DNA of 64,000 bases, from the NCBI RefSeq assembly GCF_007293315.1, contig NZ_VLXZ01000002.1:124001-188000 (forward strand), written 5' to 3'. This document shows, in pieces, positions 36,074-45,249 of the stretch (positions are counted from its first letter, which is position 1; each line of letters starts with the position of its first letter). The position numbers and the translations under genes were made by a program. Under the pieces are notes generated by a model, which saw only the letters and a program-made list of their open reading frames with translations, was not told the origin of the DNA and did no database searches. Source of the stretch: Alkalicoccobacillus porphyridii (lineage in GTDB: Bacteria; Bacillota; Bacilli; Bacillales; Bacillaceae_D).

Positions 36074-36460
36074 ATGCTTCAACAAATTCTATATTGCCAT
36101 ATCCCAGTAAAGTCTTTAAAACATTCCATTCAATGGTATAGTGATGTGCTCAAATTATCTTTTGTTTGGCATAGCGAGGAGGAGCTACAAGCCCAATTAA
36201 ATTTGCCATCTGGACAGATGCTATTTTTGGTTGAAACAGGTGTAACAACGAGGGCTACATTTATGAAAAAAGATGAGGAGCAAGCCATCGTAGCCTTTCA
36301 AACCAAAGACATCGATCAACTGCATCAACATCTTTTAGAACATCAAGTAAAAGTAGAGACCATCACAAATGATGGACTCGGCAATTCCTTTTTGGACTTT
36401 TATGATCCAGATGGAAATAAGTTTAATGTGCAATGCGATGTAGATGAGGCGTCATCATGA
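36074..36460 (+). CDS. VOC-superfamily (glyoxalase/dioxygenase-like) protein
   Basis: A 128-aa single VOC domain made of two beta-alpha-beta-beta-beta modules (HIPVKSLKHSIQWYSDVLKL; DFYDPDGNKFNVQCD end). Candidate metal ligands are His10 and Glu in the final strand region, but one is not clearly conserved, so activity cannot be assigned. The start follows AAGGAG by 7 nt. Divergent from the WYL regulator, which often controls the adjacent gene. Confidence 0.75.
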   Translation: MLQQILYCHIPVKSLKHSIQWYSDVLKLSFVWHSEEELQAQLNLPSGQMLFLVETGVTTRATFMKKDEEQAIVAFQTKDIDQLHQHLLEHQVKVETITNDGLGNSFLDFYDPDGNKFNVQCDVDEASS

Positions 36461-36605
36461 TGCACTGATGACAGTTCACAGATCTTCTACTGAATAGCCT
36501 CCATCATCTGTTAAGTTATTCAACTTTCCTCATTTGCCAAATATTCAGTCTATAGATAAAATGAAACCTATATACATACGTTATCTCACAAAAGGGGACG
36601 GTTTC

Positions 36606-38117
36606 ATGGACACGATGATTTCTAAGGTGTGGTCGGTGAGTCAAACGTTTCTACGAGCCAGGCAGGTACATGAGGTATTTGATGTGATTACGTCAGCTGT
36701 TCAGGCACTCGTACCCCAGGCGGATATGGTCATATTGTATAAATATGATTCAACTCAGCAGGTGCTTCGTTTAGGGAGTGGGATTGGCATCGTGCATTCG
36801 TCGCTTAAACAGATCGCGTTTCTACCCGGTGAGTCTATGACCGGAGAGGTGTTTACTAGTAAAAAACCGATCCTTTGTTTTGGAGAGCAGGATGTTAAAG
36901 CTAAGATGGCTAATATCTCAGCTGACAATTTGCGTTGGTTTCGCCAGGGCACAGCAGAAAAAGAAGTTCGATATTCTTTTAGTGTGCCATTGCTCGCTGG
37001 CGATCGGTGCTTAGGCACATTAGCTGTAAATTGTTATCGACCGGGCAAGTCCTTTTGTCAGGATGATGTAAATACAGTGATTCAGCTTGGGATGCAAGGT
37101 GCGTTGGCTTTAGAACGGGCTCAATATCTTGAGCGTGAGGCCTTCATTCACAAACAATGGCAGCATCAAAAAACAATTCAGTCCGCATTTATGAAGGTGT
37201 TGATGGAGGCCGGGGATCTTGATCGAATGCTGACCGTCTTGCGTCGGTTACTAAATGATGCGTTTTCGATCAGCTTTTTAAAAGAAAGAACAGATTCTCC
37301 CTACTTATATCCAATCTCCAATCAAGATAAAGTATATGGCTGGCTTTGCTTATCTCACTCACCTACAAAAGAACAAGAGAATATGATAAAACAGGCTACT
37401 CAAGCAATTGCCGTGATATTAGGCTATGAATCTAGAAATGAAGAGAATGACTTACAGGAAAAAGAAGACTTGTTTACGAAGCTATTAGAGACGGACTCTC
37501 TGAGAGTCAGACGGCAATTATTTCAATCTCATAAAACTCCATTCGTACGTGCCCTCTGTTTATCTACTGACGGGACTATATCTTATAACCAGCTGCAGCA
37601 TGCGGTTTTGGGTGAAACAAGCGAGTACACGATAATCCGGTATCGTTCAAATTGGTATGTGTATGTAAAAGCAGACGATATAGACTTTGAGGACTTAGCC
37701 CAAACACTTCAGACACTTCATCCGATCTCGATTGGCTTTAGCTCCATTCGTCATATTGATCAGTTCTCCCTATTATTTCAGGAAGCAAATGATGCTGTGG
37801 ACCATGCAACTGGACAACCCTGCGTCTACTATGAACAACTAGGTCATAAACGTCTATGGAGCAGATTACCAGATTGGCAGAGGCAAGAGTTTGTTCAGGA
37901 TTATCTGCGTCCATTATTTTTAATGGATCCAATGTATGAAAAAACCCTGGCTGCATTAATCGCCCATAATCGCGATCGTACAAAAACAGCTGAGGCCTTA
38001 TTTATTCATCCCAATACACTCTATCAGCGTCTAAAAAAAATTGAGCATGAGCTACAAGTTTCCTTTGATCATGATGAAGACTGGATTAACATCGTTCTTT
38101 CTTTTTCAATGAAGTAA
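36606..38117 (+). CDS. GAF-domain, PucR/CdaR-type transcriptional regulator
   Basis: The 503-aa protein has an N-terminal GAF sensor (about 15-175; LVPQADMVILYKYDS, FSVPLLAGDRCLGTLAVNCY). A middle region and a PucR C-terminal helix-turn-helix follow (about 450-495; RTKTAEALFIHPNTLYQRLKKIE). I start at ATG 36606 behind AGGGG; the frame stays open to 36534 without a site. It lies directly upstream of the aldehyde-dehydrogenase operon in the same direction and is its probable regulator, sensing an unknown small molecule. A terminator separates them. Confidence 0.85.
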   Translation: MDTMISKVWSVSQTFLRARQVHEVFDVITSAVQALVPQADMVILYKYDSTQQVLRLGSGIGIVHSSLKQIAFLPGESMTGEVFTSKKPILCFGEQDVKAKMANISADNLRWFRQGTAEKEVRYSFSVPLLAGDRCLGTLAVNCYRPGKSFCQDDVNTVIQLGMQGALALERAQYLEREAFIHKQWQHQKTIQSAFMKVLMEAGDLDRMLTVLRRLLNDAFSISFLKERTDSPYLYPISNQDKVYGWLCLSHSPTKEQENMIKQATQAIAVILGYESRNEENDLQEKEDLFTKLLETDSLRVRRQLFQSHKTPFVRALCLSTDGTISYNQLQHAVLGETSEYTIIRYRSNWYVYVKADDIDFEDLAQTLQTLHPISIGFSSIRHIDQFSLLFQEANDAVDHATGQPCVYYEQLGHKRLWSRLPDWQRQEFVQDYLRPLFLMDPMYEKTLAALIAHNRDRTKTAEALFIHPNTLYQRLKKIEHELQVSFDHDEDWINIVLSFSMK

Positions 38118-38121
38118 ACAT

Positions 38122-38170
38122 AGGAGCGTCCACACATTTTAGTCTAAATGAATGTGGGCACTCCTATTTT
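38122..38170 (+). terminator. Terminator or attenuator after the PucR-type regulator
   Basis: Arms AGGAG/CTCCT and CCACA/TGTGG with a small bulge, followed by TTTT. It overlaps the apparent N-terminus of the longest dehydrogenase reading frame, which argues for the later start at 38229. Confidence 0.7.
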
Positions 38171-38228
38171 CTTTGAAAGATCAGAAAATTATAATGATTT
38201 TACAGATCAAAAGAAAGGTGTGAGATTT

Positions 38229-39677
38229 ATTTCTACAACATATGGAAATTATATACATGGTTCATGGGTTGATTCTGAGTCAGGAAATCTCTTTGCGAGC
38301 ACGAATCCTGCAAACACCGAGGAGGTTTTGGGCCACTTTCAGGACTCCACTGTTTCTGATACTCAAAAGGCGATTGATGCTGCCGAATCAGCATTTCCGT
38401 CCTGGAGTGCTCAATCAGCTATTCATCGAGCGGATATCCTGTACCGACTAATTCCCCTTTTGGCCGAAGAGAAAAATCGACTGGCTACGATCATTACAAA
38501 TGAAGTCGGAAAAACCTTTATCGCTGCTCAAAAAGAGGTGGAGGCGTCCATTCAGGCGTTGAAGCATTTTAGTGGGGCAGCTAATCGCCTCGCTGGAGAA
38601 ACGGTTCCAGCTAATGATCCTGCTACCTTTACGTATACCGTTCAGGAGCCACTTGGCGCGGTTGGGGTGATTACCCCATTTAACTTCCCGCTTGGTATTG
38701 GTATTTACAAGATAGCACCCGCGATGCTTGCCGGAAACACGGTGGTTTATAAGCCACCAAATGATACAGCACTTATTGCCGTTGAACTTGTTAAACTGTT
38801 TGATCGAGCGGGTATGCCTGCCGGTGTGTTGAACATGGTAACCGGTGCTGGTGAAGTGGTTGGTAAGGAGATGGGTGGAAATCATAAGCTAAAAGCCATT
38901 TCCTTTACGGGTTCAACTGCGGTGGGTATGGAGTTAGGCCGCGCCGTACATGCAAGAGGTGGCAAGATGCAAGCTGAAATGGGTGGTAAAAATGCCACAA
39001 TCATTTTAGAGGATGCGGATCTTGAAGCTGCGATAGATGGCATTATTTTGAGTGGCATGTTTAATAATGGGCAAAGCTGTACAGGGACAAGCCGTGTCAT
39101 TGTGCCTAAGAATATGACTCAGGAGGTCACGGAACGACTAGTGCAGAAGGCAAATAGTCTTCGAATTGGAAATGGATTTGAAGATGTAGACAACGGCGCA
39201 GTGGCCAATGAAAAGCAGTTAAATACGTATCTTCATTTCATCGAGAGCGCCAAGCGTGATGGTGCGGTCATTGAATGTGGCGGAAGACGTCTAACAGACC
39301 ATGGTCGTGATCAAGGGTACTTTGTGGCACCAACAGTCATTAGTGGTGTGACTTCAGCTATGGAGGTGGCTCAGGAAGAAATTTTTGGTCCTGTGGTTGC
39401 GGTCATTGAGGTTGACTCCTTTGATGAGGCGATTGATGTAGCAAACGACGTACGCTTTGGTCTATCCTCTGCTATTTACACAAAGGACTTGTATAAGGCT
39501 CATACGTTTGTTCGTCGCATCCAAACGGGAGTAACACATGTAAATGTACCTTCGAATCACTATGAAAATCAGCTACCATTTGGCGGTAAAAAGAATTCGA
39601 GCATCGGTCCACGTGAACAAGGCAGCACGGCGCTTGATTTTTGGTTGGAGACAAAAGCTGTTTATTTGAGACCATAG
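38229..39677 (+). CDS. Aldehyde dehydrogenase (alpha-ketoglutaric-semialdehyde type), probable ATT start
   Basis: The 482-aa enzyme has the NAD-binding GSTAVG, the catalytic Glu in EMGGKNA and the nucleophile Cys in NNGQSCTGTSR. It oxidises a semialdehyde to the acid; resemblance to YcbD/GucD-type enzymes suggests a 2-oxoglutarate semialdehyde-like substrate. The start is unusual. The N-terminus expected from the family (STTYGNYIHGSW) follows ATT 38229, which is 8 nt after GAAAGGTG. The GTG at 38220 overlaps the ribosome site and the longer frame runs through a terminator. First gene of a four-gene operon. Confidence 0.88.
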   Translation: MSTTYGNYIHGSWVDSESGNLFASTNPANTEEVLGHFQDSTVSDTQKAIDAAESAFPSWSAQSAIHRADILYRLIPLLAEEKNRLATIITNEVGKTFIAAQKEVEASIQALKHFSGAANRLAGETVPANDPATFTYTVQEPLGAVGVITPFNFPLGIGIYKIAPAMLAGNTVVYKPPNDTALIAVELVKLFDRAGMPAGVLNMVTGAGEVVGKEMGGNHKLKAISFTGSTAVGMELGRAVHARGGKMQAEMGGKNATIILEDADLEAAIDGIILSGMFNNGQSCTGTSRVIVPKNMTQEVTERLVQKANSLRIGNGFEDVDNGAVANEKQLNTYLHFIESAKRDGAVIECGGRRLTDHGRDQGYFVAPTVISGVTSAMEVAQEEIFGPVVAVIEVDSFDEAIDVANDVRFGLSSAIYTKDLYKAHTFVRRIQTGVTHVNVPSNHYENQLPFGGKKNSSIGPREQGSTALDFWLETKAVYLRP

Positions 39678-39689
39678 GGAGGATTACGA

Positions 39690-40565
39690 ATGAAAACCAT
39701 TGGCCTGATTGGCTGCGGCCTTATGGGTGCTGGCATGGCAGGTAGCCTTCTTCGCGAACACTATACCGTCTATGCGTATGACCCATATTCCATTTATAAG
39801 GAGCATTTAGAAGAAGCTGGAGCCACTTTTGTGGAATCGGTGTCTGAGCTAGCTCGGGAAGCTGATGCCGTTCTCCTCTCTCTACCAAATGCGCAGGTGT
39901 TAAAAGACGTGCTGTTAGGAGAAAGCGGCCTCCTAAAGCAGCTTCAGCCAGGAAGTTTTGTGTTTGATATGGGTACAACCGACATCCAAACTACCCGTTT
40001 GCTTCATCAAGAGGCAGCAGAGCATAACATTGGCTATCTCGATTGTCCGGTGAGCGGCGGCCCTGCCGGAGCAAAAAATGGAACATTGACGATTATGGTA
40101 GGAGGCAATGAAGATGACTTAGCTAAAGGTAAGGACGTACTGGAGGTCATTGGTGGAAGCATTAACTATATCGGCCCTTCTGGCTCTGGTCAAATCGTGA
40201 AGCTATGTAACAATATGCTTGTAGCAGGGATTACCGCTCTACTGAGTGAAACCATGCAGGCAGCCGAAAAAGAAGGCGTTGAAGCGGAAACATTATTTGA
40301 TATCGTGAGAAAAAGCTCTGGTCATAACCGCGTCATGGAAGTATTTGGCGAGAACTTACTGGCTCAATCATTTGACCAGGTATTGTTTTCCTTGGGTCAT
40401 ATGGCTAAAGATATCGAACTGTATATGGATTTATCAAAAGAGCATAAAATGCCTCAACCAACCTCAGCAGCAGTGAACCAGCTTTATCGCCTTGCTCTAC
40501 AGCAACAAAAAGGAACACTTGATTCTACAGCTATTTACTCAGTACTTTCAACAGAAGGAGTGTGA
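39690..40565 (+). CDS. 3-hydroxyisobutyrate dehydrogenase-family reductase
   Basis: The 291-aa protein has the NAD(P) loop GLIGCGLMGAGMAG at the N-terminus and the substrate-binding DCPVSGGPAGAKNGTL. The catalytic Lys lies in GQIVKLCNN. Family members interconvert beta-hydroxy acids and semialdehydes (hydroxyisobutyrate, tartronate semialdehyde). With the aldehyde dehydrogenase it could form an acid-semialdehyde route, substrate unknown. It starts 12 bp after the dehydrogenase and overlaps the membrane-protein gene by 4 nt. Confidence 0.87.
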   Translation: MKTIGLIGCGLMGAGMAGSLLREHYTVYAYDPYSIYKEHLEEAGATFVESVSELAREADAVLLSLPNAQVLKDVLLGESGLLKQLQPGSFVFDMGTTDIQTTRLLHQEAAEHNIGYLDCPVSGGPAGAKNGTLTIMVGGNEDDLAKGKDVLEVIGGSINYIGPSGSGQIVKLCNNMLVAGITALLSETMQAAEKEGVEAETLFDIVRKSSGHNRVMEVFGENLLAQSFDQVLFSLGHMAKDIELYMDLSKEHKMPQPTSAAVNQLYRLALQQQKGTLDSTAIYSVLSTEGV

Positions 40566-41356
40566 AGCATTTGAAGCTTTTAAGGGATTGGCGCCTGCAT
40601 CTATTAGTCCTCATCATTGTGATAATAACTGAAGCCATTGGCATTATTGAAGTTCCGGTAGGCATCGGTGTCATCATGCTCTTACCCATGCTCTTCGCCA
40701 TTCTATTTGGTCTTGTCTTTTATTTCACTCCATTAGTCAAAGATCGACAATCCAAACATGCTGAACCAATCATTACGATCAGTGTCACCCTGCTGATTGC
40801 CAAAATAGGTGTTACCATCGGTCCTGGCTTAGCAGATGTTATAGCGGCAGGTCCGGCACTCATTTTACAAGAAATCGGAAACCTAGGTACCATCTTTTTA
40901 GCCCTGCCTGTAGCCGTACTATTACTTGGGATGAAAAGAGAAGCCATTGGCATGACGCATTCCATTGGGCGTGAGCCTAACCTTGGTCTGATCTACGATA
41001 AGTATGGTTTTGAATCACCCGAAGGTAAAGGCGTCACTTCTGTATATGTATTCGGAACGGTTTTCGGCGCTTTATTCTACGGGCTCGTTGCTGGACTATT
41101 AGCCACCTACACCCCGCTACACCCCTTATCCCTAGCCATGGCCGCAGGTGTGGGAAGCGGAAGTATGATGGCTGCCGCCTCAGGCTCTTTAATCGCCTCC
41201 TATCCAGAGCTTGAGTCTCAGATCATCGCATTTGCTGGGGCAAGTAACCTACTGACTTATTCCACAGGAATGTTTGTAAGTATCTTTGTCGCCCTCCCTA
41301 TCACCGAAAAGCTATACAAGGTATTTAGAAAAATGAGAGGGGGCACACCAGATTGA
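40562..41356 (+). CDS. DUF3100 membrane protein
   Basis: A 264-aa protein with about eight membrane helices, matching DUF3100 (MGAAASGS-like GSMMAAASGSLIASYPE; AGASNLLTYSTGMFVS). The start is GTG 40562, overlapping the previous stop; a TTG nine bases later is better spaced from AAGGAG. With the next gene it forms a two-part membrane unit, probably a carboxylate transporter serving the two dehydrogenases. Transport is inferred from operon context. Confidence 0.75.
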   Translation: MKHLKLLRDWRLHLLVLIIVIITEAIGIIEVPVGIGVIMLLPMLFAILFGLVFYFTPLVKDRQSKHAEPIITISVTLLIAKIGVTIGPGLADVIAAGPALILQEIGNLGTIFLALPVAVLLLGMKREAIGMTHSIGREPNLGLIYDKYGFESPEGKGVTSVYVFGTVFGALFYGLVAGLLATYTPLHPLSLAMAAGVGSGSMMAAASGSLIASYPELESQIIAFAGASNLLTYSTGMFVSIFVALPITEKLYKVFRKMRGGTPD

Positions 41357-41802
41357 AAAACATTCAAGAATACATTCTTCTATTACTTGTCGTTGGTATC
41401 GTTGCCTTTGTCGGCAACTGGATTGGTTATGGCATTTTCTCCATAGAGGCGATTGCCGGGATGGGCATTCTTATCTTGGTTGCAGCTGCTGGCCAAGCCC
41501 TTAGTCAGCTGATTCCACTTAATATCCCCAGCGTCGTATATGTGATCGCTGTCGGAATTGTTGCCTCCCTCCCACAGACACCTTGGGGCGAATACGTTAT
41601 CACCTATACTAATCATTTACAGCTACTAGCTATCGCCACACCCGTTTTAGCCTACGCCGGCATTGCAATCGGTCGCTCCTGGACCGACTTTGTCTCCCTC
41701 GGTTGGCGTGCCATGATTGTTGCTCTATGCGTGCTTTTTGGAACACTGATTGGCTCAGCGATTATTGCAGAGATTATATTACGGATGCAGGGGATTATCT
41801 AG
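41353..41802 (+). CDS. Five-helix membrane protein, partner of the DUF3100 protein
   Basis: A 149-aa membrane protein with about five helices (AGMGILILVAAAGQALSQLI; FGTLIGSAIIAEIILR). It begins with TTG, 9 nt after GAGGGGG, and overlaps the DUF3100 stop by 4 nt. Coupled translation suggests a two-component transporter. It ends the operon; only a weak hairpin precedes the repeat array 33 bp downstream. Confidence 0.65.
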   Translation: MKNIQEYILLLLVVGIVAFVGNWIGYGIFSIEAIAGMGILILVAAAGQALSQLIPLNIPSVVYVIAVGIVASLPQTPWGEYVITYTNHLQLLAIATPVLAYAGIAIGRSWTDFVSLGWRAMIVALCVLFGTLIGSAIIAEIILRMQGII

Positions 41803-41834
41803 TGCGTTCTGGCATTTGGTGAAAAGGATCCCGC

Positions 41835-42112
41835 CTTTTTTCGGATATCGGGTGCTCCTTCCCGATATCGGCTTCTCTTTTCCGATATCGACTTCCCTTT
41901 CCCAATTTCCGCTTCTCTTTCCCGATATTGGCTTCCCTTTCCCAATTTCCGCTTCTCTTTCCCGATTTTCGACTCTCTTTCCCGATATCGGCTTCTCTTT
42001 CCCGATATCCGACTCTCTTTCCCGATATCGGCTTCTCTTTCCCGATATCCACTGCTCTTTCCCGATATCCACTGCTCTTTCCCGATATCCGCTCCTCTTT
42101 CCCGATATCCGC
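41835..42112. repeat. Phased repeat array B2: 14 units of 20 bp, TCTTTCCCGATATCGGCT type
   Basis: Fourteen units share the 20-bp period and core CTTTCCCGATATC with the array at 8308-8590. They are more diverged, with AATTTCC and GATTTTC variants. The register is again exactly 20 bp without indels. It fills the gap between the convergent membrane-protein operon and a VOC-protein gene. Long open frames across it are a by-product of a repeat lacking stops. Confidence 0.92.
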
Positions 42113-42130
42113 CCGCCACTCTCCCCATAC

Positions 42131-42164
42131 AAAAAAAAGAGTAGACATCATCCAATGTCCACTC
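42131..42164 (-). terminator. Terminator of the VOC-protein gene
   Basis: The stem GAGTAGACAT/ATGTCCACTC (one G-U type mismatch) is followed on the minus strand by seven T. It lies 7 bp after the stop at 42171. Confidence 0.82.
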
Positions 42165-42170
42165 CCTTTT

Positions 42171-42578
42171 TTAAAGGTATTCCACTCTTCTGTTCTTGTC
42201 GCCCTGCTTTTCCATGATCGCAAAGTAATTCTTTTCTTCATCGGCAAAGTTAAATACTTTGCCTCCACCCATGTTAACGATTTCTCCCACGGTTACACCT
42301 TTATCAGTAAGCTCTTCGTGTAGCTGCTCTACATTGCTCGAGAAGAACATTAAGGAGGGGGTTCCAAGATTGAGTTCTGGAGACATTTTTGCGATAAGCT
42401 CTTGGTCGTGAAGAACGATGCTGGTTCCATCCTCAAACGGTGGTGCGATTTCGATCCATCTCATCCCGTTTTCTTCATGATCCATCAACACTTGAAAACC
42501 TAGCTTCTCTGTCCAAAATGCCACTGACGTCTCTTGATCCTTCACGTATAGCATGACTTGACCGAGTTTTTGTATCAT
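42171..42578 (-). CDS. VOC-superfamily protein
   Basis: A 135-aa single VOC domain (LGQVMLYVKDQETSVAFWTEKLGF start). Glyoxalase-like second module holds LMFFSSNVEQLHEELTDKGV and NFADEEKNYFAIME. Related proteins confer resistance to antibiotics or act as dioxygenases, but the metal site is not clear. AGGAGG precedes the ATG. Monocistronic, with its own terminator. Confidence 0.78.
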   Translation of the reverse strand: MIQKLGQVMLYVKDQETSVAFWTEKLGFQVLMDHEENGMRWIEIAPPFEDGTSIVLHDQELIAKMSPELNLGTPSLMFFSSNVEQLHEELTDKGVTVGEIVNMGGGKVFNFADEEKNYFAIMEKQGDKNRRVEYL

Positions 42579-42697
42579 ATTTGCCTCCTGAGCTTTTCTT
42601 ATTAGTATACACTGGTTTGCCTTTAGATATTGATTTGCCTAATTAGAGCTCAAATGATAGGTTTAGTATATCATCCAAATAATAGGAGGTGTAATTT

Positions 42698-42964
42698 CTG
42701 GACTTCTATCATCGTTATCGAGGTACTTCTATCTTCACTGTTTTGTATCTATTCCAATCCATTATTGTGACGCAGTTTTTCAGTAAAAATGTTATTTCTT
42801 ATTTTGCGTTAATCACGCTAATCATGGCTTGGACCTTTTTAATAGAATTCCGATTAAATAAAGCAGGTTATGAGGAAACAGAAAAAGCCATAAAAATGGG
42901 GAAAACGATTCTCCCTCTAAATATACTTCTACTTGTTTGTGCGATTATCTTCGTTTTTGATTAG
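42698..42964 (+). CDS. Small three-helix membrane protein, probable CTG start
   Basis: An 88-aa membrane protein of about three helices (LYLFQSIIVTQFF, YFALITLIMAWTFL, ILPLNILLLVCAII). AGGAGG at 42684-42689 is exactly 8 nt before CTG 42698, and the frame stays open from there. The first ATG/TTG-type codon in frame (TTG 42743) has no ribosome site. CTG initiation is unusual; here the perfect spacing makes it the best start. Family not recognised. Confidence 0.65.
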   Translation: MDFYHRYRGTSIFTVLYLFQSIIVTQFFSKNVISYFALITLIMAWTFLIEFRLNKAGYEETEKAIKMGKTILPLNILLLVCAIIFVFD

Positions 42965-42988
42965 CTGCATCTTTATAAAAAATACAAA

Positions 42989-43019
42989 AGAGAGGTGAAA
43001 CCGTACAATTCACCTCTCT
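42989..43019. terminator. Bidirectional terminator
   Basis: AGAGAGGTGAA and TTCACCTCTCT form a perfect 11-bp stem with a 9-nt loop between convergent genes. Confidence 0.88.
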
Positions 43020-43027
43020 GCTTCCTT

Positions 43028-44017
43028 TTATCCTTTTGGTAACGGGGCTTCTGCTGCAATCAGATCTTTTTCTCTTAATTCCTGCCAAAAGGCATCTGGA
43101 ATTTTTGCGGTGATAGCATCTAAATCCTCTTGTATTCGATCTGGTCTGGTAGAGCCAGGAATGACAGCAGCTACGGCTGGGTTCGCGGTGGAAAATTGTA
43201 GAGCGGCTGCTTTTAATGAAACGGAATGACGATCAGCTACGTCCTGCAGCTGTTTAATTTTTGCTTTGATTTCAGGAGGGACTTCTCCATAGTTATAGCT
43301 TTCTCCCCCTAGTAGAGCCCCTGAGCTGTAGGGTGCGCCAACAACTATCTTCATTCCTTTTGCCTTCGCATCAGGCATCAGTCGCTGCAGGGCTTCCCGG
43401 TGATCTAGCAGGGTATACTGTGTCGCTTGAAGGCTAAATGTCGGGTTACATTCTTCAAGCTGGAGCGCTAGTTCAATAGGAACCGTTGTATTGACACCAA
43501 GCCCCCAGCCCTGGATAACGCCTTCCTCCTGAAGCTGAGCTAGCACCTTAAATGCGCCCGTTCTTGCTTCTTCAAACTTCGCAATCCATTCATCTCCCTG
43601 AAAGTCTGGGGAGAGGTCATGAACAAAAACCATGTCTAAACGGTCCGTTTGTAGACGCTCAAGGCTTTGCTTAATGGAGCGATGGGTAGCCTCTGCTGTG
43701 TAATCTGTTACGATTTTGTTTTTGCGTCCAAATTCAAATAGACCTTCCTTCTCTTCATCCTCTTCTTCAATCAAACGTCCAACCTTAGAACTCAAAATAT
43801 AATCGTCTCGATTTTGCTTTGATAAAAATTCACCTAAGCGAATTTCTGAGAGTCCTGCTCCGTAAAAGGGTGCTGTATCAAAATACCGAATTCCTGCATC
43901 CCAAGCGGCTTTAATTGTTGCCTGCGCTTCCTCCTCAGGAACCTCACGAAACATGTTTCCTAGCGGCGCTGTACCGAACCCAATTTTCCGCTCTAAGATT
44001 TCGTCTATATGCCTGAT
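43028..44017 (-). CDS. Aldo/keto reductase, probable ATC or ATT start
   Basis: The roughly 329-aa NADPH-dependent reductase has the tetrad Asp and Tyr (DTAPFYG), Lys (SSKVGR) and His (FVHDLSP). The first ATG in the frame (43954) would delete the opening strand GFGTAPLGN that the family needs. Upstream, AGGAGG ends at 44026; ATC 44017 is 8 nt away and ATT 44020 is 5 nt away. No ATG, GTG or TTG fits. Residues R-H-I-D-E-I-L-E-R-K-I-G-F-G follow. Substrate unknown; resembles L-fucose/D-arabinose dehydrogenase-like members. Confidence 0.85.
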   Translation of the reverse strand: MRHIDEILERKIGFGTAPLGNMFREVPEEEAQATIKAAWDAGIRYFDTAPFYGAGLSEIRLGEFLSKQNRDDYILSSKVGRLIEEEDEEKEGLFEFGRKNKIVTDYTAEATHRSIKQSLERLQTDRLDMVFVHDLSPDFQGDEWIAKFEEARTGAFKVLAQLQEEGVIQGWGLGVNTTVPIELALQLEECNPTFSLQATQYTLLDHREALQRLMPDAKAKGMKIVVGAPYSSGALLGGESYNYGEVPPEIKAKIKQLQDVADRHSVSLKAAALQFSTANPAVAAVIPGSTRPDRIQEDLDAITAKIPDAFWQELREKDLIAAEAPLPKG

Positions 44018-44079
44018 AATGATCTCCTCCTAAACAAGTACTATGCACATCAAATTACCGTTCTTTTTAGGAGTTAAAC

Positions 44080-45249
44080 CTATATCACTACATCCTCTAC
44101 AGATCTTCGAGGGCTTTTATGTGTTTCCTTAACTGGAAATCCACATCTAAATATAAATATACTGTTCCATCCTGGATCCCTTGTTAATTGCATTAATTCC
44201 GCTCTAAAGTCATCACTTAGCCCATTACTCTTCTCGTGGTCAGCCATTTCATTTAGTTGGCACAACGGCTGCATGCCTAAGCCCACACCCGCTCCATATA
44301 AATGCATTCGTTGCCATGCACGTCCTGCTCTCGCTCGTTGTTCATTATCTTCAGCGTCTTTCACTAAAATCATGCCATATGCTGCCGCGGTTGCTGTTTG
44401 TGTATCTTTAGTGGAGGCTAACCAGAATTCATTGTTTTTTTCATGTGATAAAGGTGGCAATAGTTTCCCTAGCGTTCGAATAAAAAATGAACCTCCTTGC
44501 GCATCTAGCGTAATGCCATCGCGCTCATCTTGAATCTCATTCCAGCTTTCCTTAAACCAGTTGTTGCTATCAGCACTCATCTGTTCATTAGCAATAATAG
44601 CTTCTGTTGCCTTTACCGTTAAGTCACTTATTTTGCTTTTTTCATTTGGTGTCGTAATCCAGTTGAGCTTCACTAGACGTTCGTCTAGAATGAGATTTTC
44701 TAAGTCTGATAGGATCGATGCTGAAACCTTGCGATCAGTATGATAAGCGCCTCTATGTGTTTGTCTCAGTGGAATATAATCATATAATTCAGATTTTCGT
44801 ACAGATTCGTTTTCAAGCTCAACTCGGGCTATACATGATGAATCTAATGGATTCGGATGATAGTGTAAGCGAGTACTGTAACCATGTGCATTTGCTGATA
44901 TCATTAGGTTTTCGATGGCGCAACCAAGCCCAATAAACATCTCTCGTCTTAGCGGGTCCAGTGATCCTAGGTTACGCGATTCATCCGCGTATATTTCTAT
45001 GTAGGATGCGTTAACCTTAAATAACCATGGCTGCGTATTATGAGGATTTGAAGCAAGAATGGCATCGTTCACTAATAGAAGCGCGCCTTCTTGCTCAGTT
45101 GAACCATCCCACGGTTCATAAGCTGCACCCTTCCCCGTGCTAAATACACCTTGGTCCACGGCTCTCCATGTTAATCCTGCCCATGAAAGAATGAACACAG
45201 CTGCTCCTGATCTTTTTAAGAAGTCTCTTCTTGAGATCTGTTTTTCCAA
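44080..45249 (-). CDS. Tat-exported nitroreductase-family (Acg-like) protein
   Basis: The 389-aa protein opens with a twin-arginine signal (SRRDFLKRSGAAVFILSWAG). It is otherwise like Acg/FMN-fold nitroreductase-like proteins: NPHNTQPW, the family mark, near residue 64, and RAGRAWQRMHLYGAGVG. A folded flavoprotein exported across the membrane is consistent. It starts directly after the TetR gene and is probably controlled by it. Confidence 0.78.
   Translation of the reverse strand: MEKQISRRDFLKRSGAAVFILSWAGLTWRAVDQGVFSTGKGAAYEPWDGSTEQEGALLLVNDAILASNPHNTQPWLFKVNASYIEIYADESRNLGSLDPLRREMFIGLGCAIENLMISANAHGYSTRLHYHPNPLDSSCIARVELENESVRKSELYDYIPLRQTHRGAYHTDRKVSASILSDLENLILDERLVKLNWITTPNEKSKISDLTVKATEAIIANEQMSADSNNWFKESWNEIQDERDGITLDAQGGSFFIRTLGKLLPPLSHEKNNEFWLASTKDTQTATAAAYGMILVKDAEDNEQRARAGRAWQRMHLYGAGVGLGMQPLCQLNEMADHEKSNGLSDDFRAELMQLTRDPGWNSIFIFRCGFPVKETHKSPRRSVEDVVI

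Noticed and set aside
41750-42323. Long reading frames across the second 20-bp array
   Set aside because: Same cause; some begin inside the membrane-protein gene or end in the VOC gene, and no start signal is visible.
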